From the NCBI GenBank assembly GCA_045639045.1, contig JAZUCI010000012.1, positions 1 to 9,896 of the forward strand: a DNA stretch of 9,896 nt, written 5' to 3'. The notes under the pieces were generated by a model, which had not been told where the DNA came from, ran no database searches, and saw nothing but the letters and a program-made list of their open reading frames with translations. Source of the stretch: SIG402 sp045639045. GTDB taxonomy: Bacteria > Bacillota > Clostridia > Christensenellales > Borkfalkiaceae. The position numbers were made by a program, and so were the translations under genes. Positions 6,000 to 9,896 of the stretch are shown one piece after another (position 1 is the first letter of the stretch; every line of letters begins with the position of its first letter).

Positions 6000-7291
6000 T
6001 ATTACTTCTTTCCGTCGCAATTTCTGCGGCGGGATTTTTTTCTCCGCCAAAAGTGAAGGGGCGGGTGGAAATAGAAGGCGTTTTGGTGCAAGGGAAAACC
6101 GAAGGGGAGGCGCGTAAAGCGTTATCCCCCCTTTTTTCCGCTTGGGAAGGGCGTTCCATCACCCTGCTGTTGCCCGACGGCACGGGGGTTACCCTTTCTT
6201 CCCCCCAAATTGCGGTGAAAACGGATTTTGATAGCGTGTTTCAAACCGCCTTACAAGTAAAAAAGGGGGAAAGCGCAACCTTTTCGCTTACCCCTACCTT
6301 TTCCTTAAACGGCTTTTCGGATATTTCCCAAAAAATTGCCGCCCGCTTTTACCTTGCGCCCGTAAACGCAAAGCTTACCTTTACCCCAAACGCTACCCCC
6401 TTGTTTTCGGTTAGTAAAGAAAAGCAAGGGCGCATGGTGGATGAATACGCGCTAATAAAACGCGTAATTGCCGCCCTTCCCTTATTAAAAGAACAAGAAA
6501 CCGTTAGCATTTCCGTACCCCTAAAAACCCTTGCCCCCACCCTTACGAAAAGGGAGCTTAACGGTAGGCACGAAACGCTTTCTTCCTTTGCCACGGCGTA
6601 CGGTAGCTCGCAAACGGAACGCAAACACAATATTGCGCTTGCCGCCCAAAAACTGCACGGCGTTACCCTTGCGCCCGGGGAAACCTTATCTTTTAACGCG
6701 CGCGTGGGCGAGCGCACCGAAGAAAAAGGCTTTCTAAAAGCCAAAGTCATTGAACGGGGCGCGTTTACCGAAGGGGTGGGCGGGGGCGTTTGCCAAGTTT
6801 CGGGCACGCTGTACAACGCGGCGGTACTTGCGGGGCTTACCGTAACCGAATACCATCAGCATTCGCTTGCGGTTTCGTACCTACCCCCAAGTAGGGACGC
6901 GATGGTGAATTACGGCACGGCGGATTTAGTAATTCGCAACGATTTTCCCCACCCCGTGTTTTTAACCGCGGTGGCGGACGGAACGAACCTCCGCTTCACC
7001 TTTTACGGCGCGCCCACGGGGAAAACTTACGCCTTGGAAAGCGTAGTTACGGGCAGTATTCCCACCCCCGAAGCGTTAGTGGAGCAGGACGACGGCACGC
7101 TGTTCCCAACCCTTCCGCAAGGGGAACGCAAAGTGTTACAACGGGGAAAGGAAGGTACCCTTTCGGAGTGCTATTTGCTAATTACCGAAAAAGGGCAAAC
7201 CAAACGCGTGCTTTTGCGCAAAAACAAGTATTTACCCGTTCGCGAACACGTGATTTTAGGGGGCGCTTTACCCCAAAACGCCCCTTCATAA
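5975..7291 (+). CDS. VanW-family exported protein, 438 aa
   Basis: Membrane-anchored or secreted envelope protein. Residues 1-4 (MWKK) and the hydrophobic stretch 5-22 form a signal peptide or N-terminal anchor without a lipobox cysteine. Residues about 30-190 look like the PG_binding_4-type region common in such proteins. The VanW domain spans about 201-346, with LSSFATAYG, LAPGETLSFNARVG (231-244), the signature GGGVCQVSGTLYNA (269-282), HQHSL (294-298) and NYGTADLVIRND (312-323). Residues about 385-430 form a small G5-like beta tail. VanW was named from a vancomycin-resistance cluster, but its biochemical role is unknown and it is widespread in susceptible Clostridia, so no resistance is implied. 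The start is ATG 5975, inside the PHP gene, with AAAGG close upstream. The upstream in-frame ATG at 5858 would give an unlikely 39-residue leader lying deep in the PHP gene. Confidence 0.9.
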   Translation: MWKKLVYLILLLSVAISAAGFFSPPKVKGRVEIEGVLVQGKTEGEARKALSPLFSAWEGRSITLLLPDGTGVTLSSPQIAVKTDFDSVFQTALQVKKGESATFSLTPTFSLNGFSDISQKIAARFYLAPVNAKLTFTPNATPLFSVSKEKQGRMVDEYALIKRVIAALPLLKEQETVSISVPLKTLAPTLTKRELNGRHETLSSFATAYGSSQTERKHNIALAAQKLHGVTLAPGETLSFNARVGERTEEKGFLKAKVIERGAFTEGVGGGVCQVSGTLYNAAVLAGLTVTEYHQHSLAVSYLPPSRDAMVNYGTADLVIRNDFPHPVFLTAVADGTNLRFTFYGAPTGKTYALESVVTGSIPTPEALVEQDDGTLFPTLPQGERKVLQRGKEGTLSECYLLITEKGQTKRVLLRKNKYLPVREHVILGGALPQNAPS

Positions 7292-7365
7292 GTTCGTTTG
7301 CCCACGCAATCCGCTTGAAAACACCCTAAAAAATGGAAATTTTGCAAAAATCACCGCAAAACTTA

Positions 7366-7394
7366 TTGACATTACCCAAAGAATGTGCTATCAT
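7366..7394 (+). promoter_or_regulatory. tRNA-Ser promoter
   Basis: A perfect TTGACA (7366-7371), a 17-nt spacer and TATCAT (7389-7394). Initiation is expected near 7401, about 19 nt before the mature tRNA 5' end. No hairpin terminator is visible between the vanW-type stop (7291) and this promoter. Confidence 0.85.
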
Positions 7395-7419
7395 ATTCAA
7401 GCAATTTTTAGTTCGGCTT

Positions 7420-7511
7420 GGAGAAATACCCAAGAGGCCGAAGGGGCTCCCCTGCTAAGGGAGTAGTGCGGGACAACCGCAGCGAGAGTTCAAATCTCTC
7501 TTTCTCCGCCA
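7420..7511 (+). tRNA. tRNA-Ser (anticodon GCU)
   Basis: A 92-nt class II tRNA with encoded CCA. The acceptor stem GGAGAAA (from 7420) pairs with TTTCTCC (7501-7507), followed by discriminator G and CCA. The anticodon stem CTCCC/GGGAG encloses loop CTGCTAA with GCT at 7454-7456. A long variable arm, TGCGG-GACAA-CCGCA, identifies serine. The T arm is GAGAG-TTCAAAT-CTCTC. It reads AGC and AGU codons. It has its own promoter and terminator, and its 3' end is duplicated downstream. Confidence 0.97.
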
Positions 7512-7512
7512 A
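7491..7512 (+). repeat. Direct repeat copy 1: 3' end of tRNA-Ser (T loop to CCA)
   Basis: This 22-bp stretch, from the T-loop CAAAT through TTTCTCCGCCAA, recurs without mismatch at 7695-7716. The flanks differ immediately on both sides. Confidence 0.9.
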
Positions 7513-7514
7513 GG

Positions 7515-7551
7515 CAAGCCTTTTGCTTTTTAGCGAAAGGCTTGTTTTTTT
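7515..7551 (+). terminator. Intrinsic terminator of tRNA-Ser
   Basis: A 12-bp stem with one T-G wobble (7515-7526 with 7533-7544) and loop TTTTTA, followed by seven T's (7545-7551). It starts 3 nt after the tRNA CCA. Confidence 0.92.
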
Positions 7552-7694
7552 GTTTTTCAACAAAAAATACAACTCCTTTCTTCTTTTGCAACGGCTTATC
7601 CTTTCTATAAAATAGTCATCGCCGAAATGACGTGACGCTCCGCTTGGCTTCGCCGTCGCTCCCGCTAATCCGTCGCGTGTGAACACGCTCCTTG
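7552..7694. other. Non-coding segment between the two tRNA 3' copies, with a possible dispersed palindromic repeat
   Basis: I see no credible gene here. At 7615-7678 is a C/G-rich block unlike the AT-rich flanks. On the minus strand it opens with CGGATT, continues with GGGAGCGACGGCGAAGCC and ends with CGTCATTTCGGCGATGAC, including the small palindrome GTCAT/ATGAC (7615-7631). This layout resembles short dispersed repeats of the GTCATTNCGAG...GCGAAGC...AATCC type found in many bacterial genomes; that assignment is inference. TTGCAA (7586-7591) and TAAAAT (7608-7613), 16 nt apart, could form a weak promoter. A perfect GCGTG-TGAA-CACGC hairpin lies at 7675-7688. Confidence 0.4.
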
Positions 7695-7716
7695 CAAATC
7701 TCTCTTTCTCCGCCAA
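7695..7716 (+). repeat. Direct repeat copy 2: orphan tRNA-Ser 3' fragment
   Basis: Exact duplicate of 7491-7512, covering the 3' half of the T arm, the acceptor 3' strand, the discriminator and CCA, without the rest of a tRNA. It is followed 4 bp later by a strong terminator. This is the arrangement left when an element integrates into a tRNA 3' end, or when a second tRNA copy decays. Confidence 0.85.
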
Positions 7717-7719
7717 AAT

Positions 7720-7754
7720 ACGGAATACCCATTTACGGGTGTTCCGTTTTTTTT
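7720..7754 (+). terminator. Intrinsic terminator after the orphan tRNA 3' fragment
   Basis: An 11-bp stem with one T-G wobble (7720-7730 with 7737-7747), loop ATTTAC and a run of eight T's (7747-7754). No gene ends immediately upstream, so it most likely served a tRNA-Ser transcript, or serves an unrecognised small RNA. Confidence 0.88.
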
Positions 7755-7784
7755 GCGCGATAATAAAATTCTTATTTTATTTGC

Positions 7785-7814
7785 TTGTTTTTTATTCGGT
7801 TTTTGTGTTATACT
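7785..7814 (+). promoter_or_regulatory. Probable promoter of the nfnAB operon
   Basis: TTGTTT (7785-7790), an 18-nt spacer and TATACT (7809-7814). Initiation near 7821 gives a leader of about 38 nt carrying the GAGG ribosome binding site (7847-7850). The -35 is weak, and TTGCTT at 7781 would be too far from the -10. I see no riboswitch-like structure in the leader. Confidence 0.6.
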
Positions 7815-7858
7815 AATTTTATATTTTCTAACGCTATGAAAAAAGCGAGGTTTATACG

Positions 7859-8713
7859 ATGTACAAAATCGTTGAAAAAAAGGTGTTAAATCCCACGGTG
7901 ATTCAATTACAGGTGGAAGCGCCCTTGGTTGCAAATAAGGCGAAACCCGGTCAGTTTATCATTTTGCGCGTTGACGAGGAAGGCGAACGGATTCCCCTTA
8001 CCGTTGCGGGCGTAAACAAACAAAACGGAACGGTTAAAATCATCTTTCAAGTGGTGGGGGCAACCACCACAAAGCTTTCCCATAAGCAGGAAGGCGAATT
8101 TTTGCAAGACTTCGTTGGCCCCCTTGGCGTTGCCACGCATTTAGAAGGGCTAAAAAAGGTTTGCATCGTGGGCGGGGGCGTTGGATGCGCCATCGCCATG
8201 CCCATTGCAGAAGCGTTACACGATATGGGCGCGGAAGTTACGGGCATTATCGGGTTTAGAAACAAGGATTTATTAATCCTTGAAGAGGAATTCCGCACCT
8301 ATTGCGACACTTTGCACGTAATGACGGACGACGGCAGTTACGGGGAAAAAGGCAACGTTACCATGCCCTTAAAAGCTATGCTGGAAGGGGGCGAACAATT
8401 CGATATGATTATTACCATCGGGCCCCTGATTATGATGAAATTCGTGGTGGCTACGGCAAAGCCCTTCGGCGTACCCGTAACCGTTTCCATGAACCCCATT
8501 ATGATTGACGGCACGGGGATGTGCGGCGGGTGCCGTCTTTCCTTAAACGTTGACGGGAAAAAAGTAACCAAATTCGCTTGTGTGGACGGCCCCGATTTTA
8601 ACGGCTACGAAGTAGATTTTGACGAAGCGATGGCGCGCGGCAGAACGTACGGCGCGTTCGAACGTCACAAGCACGAAGAAACTTGCAACCTGTTTAGTAA
8701 GGAGGTACGCTAA
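7859..8713 (+). CDS. nfnA: NADH-dependent ferredoxin:NADP+ oxidoreductase, small subunit NfnA, 284 aa
   Basis: FAD- and NAD(H)-binding subunit of the cytoplasmic NfnAB transhydrogenase, of the ferredoxin-NADP reductase/PyrK-like fold. NfnAB couples reduction of NADP+ by NADH and reduced ferredoxin through flavin-based bifurcation. Residues 1-95 form the FAD-binding beta barrel with RIPLTVAG (44-51), the RxPLT flavin motif. The nucleotide domain starts at VCIVGGGVGCAIAMPIAEAL (101-120). The C-terminal motif DGTGMCGGCR (217-226) with C222 and C225, plus C241, supplies [2Fe-2S] ligands. In characterised Nfn proteins an Asp is the fourth ligand, and D217 is a candidate. ATG 7859 has GAGG 8 nt upstream. 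Its stop is one nucleotide before the nfnB start. Related sulfide dehydrogenase (SudB) and dihydroorotate dehydrogenase electron-transfer subunits are alternatives, but the adjacent GltA-like gene favours NfnA. Confidence 0.88.
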   Translation: MYKIVEKKVLNPTVIQLQVEAPLVANKAKPGQFIILRVDEEGERIPLTVAGVNKQNGTVKIIFQVVGATTTKLSHKQEGEFLQDFVGPLGVATHLEGLKKVCIVGGGVGCAIAMPIAEALHDMGAEVTGIIGFRNKDLLILEEEFRTYCDTLHVMTDDGSYGEKGNVTMPLKAMLEGGEQFDMIITIGPLIMMKFVVATAKPFGVPVTVSMNPIMIDGTGMCGGCRLSLNVDGKKVTKFACVDGPDFNGYEVDFDEAMARGRTYGAFERHKHEETCNLFSKEVR

Positions 8714-8714
8714 C

Positions 8715-9896
8715 ATGCCGAATATGAGCCTTACGAAAAACGCAATGCCCACGCAAGACGCGAAGGAACGCGCGCGCAATTTTAACGAAGTTGCGCTGGG
8801 CTATACCGAAGAAGTTGCGATTGACGAAGCAAACCGCTGTTTGAACTGTAAAAATATGCCCTGCGTAGCAGGTTGCCCCGTAAAAATTCATATTCCCGAA
8901 TTTATTGCTAAAATTAAGGAAGGGGATTACGAAGGGGCGTATCAAATCATTTCTCAATCTTCCTCCCTACCCGCCGTTTGCGGTAGAGTTTGCCCGCAAG
9001 AAGTACAATGCGAAAGCAAGTGCGTTAGGGGCATAAAGGGGGAACCCGTAGGCATTGGTAGATTAGAACGCTTTGTTGCGGATTGGCACAACACTTTTAC
9101 TTTAGAAACCCCCACCAAACCCCAAAGCAACGGGCATAAGGTGGCAATCGTGGGTAGCGGCCCTTCGGGACTAACTTGCGCGGGCGATTTAGCGAAAAAC
9201 GGCTTTGAAGTAACCGTGTTTGAAGCGTTGCACACCGCAGGGGGCGTACTGGTATACGGCATCCCCGAATTCCGTTTGCCCAAGAAAATCGTAGCCAAAG
9301 AAGTAGACACGCTAAAAGCGTTAGGCGTTACAATTGAAACCAACGTAGTCATTGGCAAAACCTTAACCGTTGACGAACTGTTCGATATGGGCTTTGAAGC
9401 GGTATTCGTTGGTTCGGGCGCGGGGCTTCCCAACTTTATGAATATCCCCGGGGAAGGCTTGAACGGCGTATATTCCGCAAACGAATTTTTAACGCGTAGC
9501 AACTTAATGAAAGCATACTTGGATAATCCCGATACCCCCGTTATGAAAGGCGGCAAAGTTGCCGTTGTTGGGGGCGGAAACGTGGCGATGGACGCGGCAA
9601 GAACCGCCCTTCGTTTGGGCGCGGAAAAGGTATATATCGTGTACCGCCGTTCTATGGAAGAACTACCCGCCCGCCGTGAAGAAGTGGAACACGCTGAAGA
9701 AGAAGGCATTGAATTCCGCTTGCTTTGCTCCCCCACCGAAATTTTGGGCTACCACAACGCGGAAAACCCCAGGGACCCCAAAAACGGCTTCGTTACGGGT
9801 ATGACGTGCATTCAAATGGAACTTGGCGCACCCGACGAACGCGGTAGACGCCGCCCCGTGGAAGTCCCGAACAGCGAATTCACCTTGGAGGTAGAC
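8715..9896 (+). CDS. nfnB: NADH-dependent ferredoxin:NADP+ oxidoreductase, large subunit NfnB (GltA-like), 3' truncated by window
   Basis: FAD- and NADP(H)-binding, iron-sulfur subunit, homologous to the glutamate synthase small subunit. The window holds 394 codons, open to the right edge; family members are about 460 aa, so roughly 70 residues are missing. The N-terminus carries two cysteine groups for the [4Fe-4S] clusters: C42, C45, C50, C54 and C89, C93, C99, C103. The FAD-binding motif is VAIVGSGPSGLTCAGDLA (143-160), followed by GGVLVYGIPEFRLPK (176-190), typical of this family. The second, NADPH-binding Rossmann motif is VAVVGGGNVAMDAARTALRL (282-301), followed by VYRRSMEELPARREE (309-323). 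ATG 8715 follows AAGGAGG 9 nt upstream, one nucleotide after the nfnA stop, so the pair is one operon. A glutamate synthase small subunit is the main alternative, but no large GltB-like gene precedes it and NfnA does. Confidence 0.9.
   Translation, partial: MPNMSLTKNAMPTQDAKERARNFNEVALGYTEEVAIDEANRCLNCKNMPCVAGCPVKIHIPEFIAKIKEGDYEGAYQIISQSSSLPAVCGRVCPQEVQCESKCVRGIKGEPVGIGRLERFVADWHNTFTLETPTKPQSNGHKVAIVGSGPSGLTCAGDLAKNGFEVTVFEALHTAGGVLVYGIPEFRLPKKIVAKEVDTLKALGVTIETNVVIGKTLTVDELFDMGFEAVFVGSGAGLPNFMNIPGEGLNGVYSANEFLTRSNLMKAYLDNPDTPVMKGGKVAVVGGGNVAMDAARTALRLGAEKVYIVYRRSMEELPARREEVEHAEEEGIEFRLLCSPTEILGYHNAENPRDPKNGFVTGMTCIQMELGAPDERGRRRPVEVPNSEFTLEVD

Noticed and set aside
6349..6816. 155-codon open frame on the minus strand
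   Set aside because: It is antisense to the VanW-family gene and has no domain, ribosome binding site or promoter.
7260..7284. GGGGCG/CGCCCC hairpin at the end of the vanW-type gene
   Set aside because: It lies within the coding sequence, has a 13-nt loop and no T run, so it is not a convincing terminator.
7408..7716. 102-codon open frame on the minus strand across tRNA-Ser
   Set aside because: It reads antisense through the tRNA, its terminator and the duplicated 3' fragment. The repeated EKERF residues are simply the tRNA 3' end translated twice.
8954..9736. 260-codon open frame on the minus strand
   Set aside because: It lies entirely antisense to nfnB, which has full cysteine and Rossmann motifs. 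The translation is Ser/Thr/Pro-rich with no recognisable domain, typical of a shadow frame.
1..9896. CRISPR array, insertion sequence, integrase or prophage genes
   Set aside because: No regularly spaced repeats, transposase motifs or integrase motifs were found on either strand; the only mobile-element trace is the tRNA 3' duplication.

Overview
The window looks like a chromosomal segment of an anaerobic Bacillota bacterium, most likely an uncultured member of the Clostridia. The support is an NfnAB-type flavin/iron-sulfur transhydrogenase, a VanW-family exported protein, a DUF4116 / VWA-metallopeptidase-like / MoxR ATPase operon of a kind seen in Clostridia, GGAGG-type ribosome binding sites, TTG and GTG starts, and clear TTGACA/TATAAT promoters. 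The exact taxon cannot be read from the sequence.

Layout. (1) 1-1052: two short-chain dehydrogenase/reductase (SDR) genes diverge from a 127-bp gap with a promoter for each. The left one is cut by the window edge. The right one (198-1010) appears to start almost at its transcription start. A bidirectional hairpin terminator separates it from the next operon, which converges on it. (2) 1065-5016, minus strand: a tight three-gene operon from one strong promoter. In transcription order it encodes a DUF4116-type helical repeat protein, a DUF2201-like protein (degenerate metallopeptidase domain plus VWA domain) and a MoxR-like AAA+ ATPase. The genes are separated by 3 nt and then overlap by 4 nt. 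(3) 5078-7291, plus strand: a divergent operon with a PHP-family phosphoesterase (TTG start) and an exported VanW-domain protein, overlapping by 25 nt. (4) 7366-7754: tRNA-Ser(GCU) with its own promoter and terminator. A perfect 22-bp copy of its 3' end lies 204 bp downstream and is followed by a second terminator, which suggests a decayed integration site or a tRNA pseudogene. (5) 7785-9896: an operon for NfnA and NfnB, the latter cut by the right edge at 394 codons.

How the genes work together. NfnAB would couple NADH, ferredoxin and NADP(H) pools by flavin-based electron bifurcation, supplying NADPH to reductases. The MoxR/VWA/repeat operon has the design of a chaperone-like remodelling machine: an ATPase motor, a metal-dependent VWA adaptor and a repeat protein that could recognise a partner. 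Its target is unknown, and it is the most interesting system here. The remaining genes are ordinary housekeeping or envelope functions.
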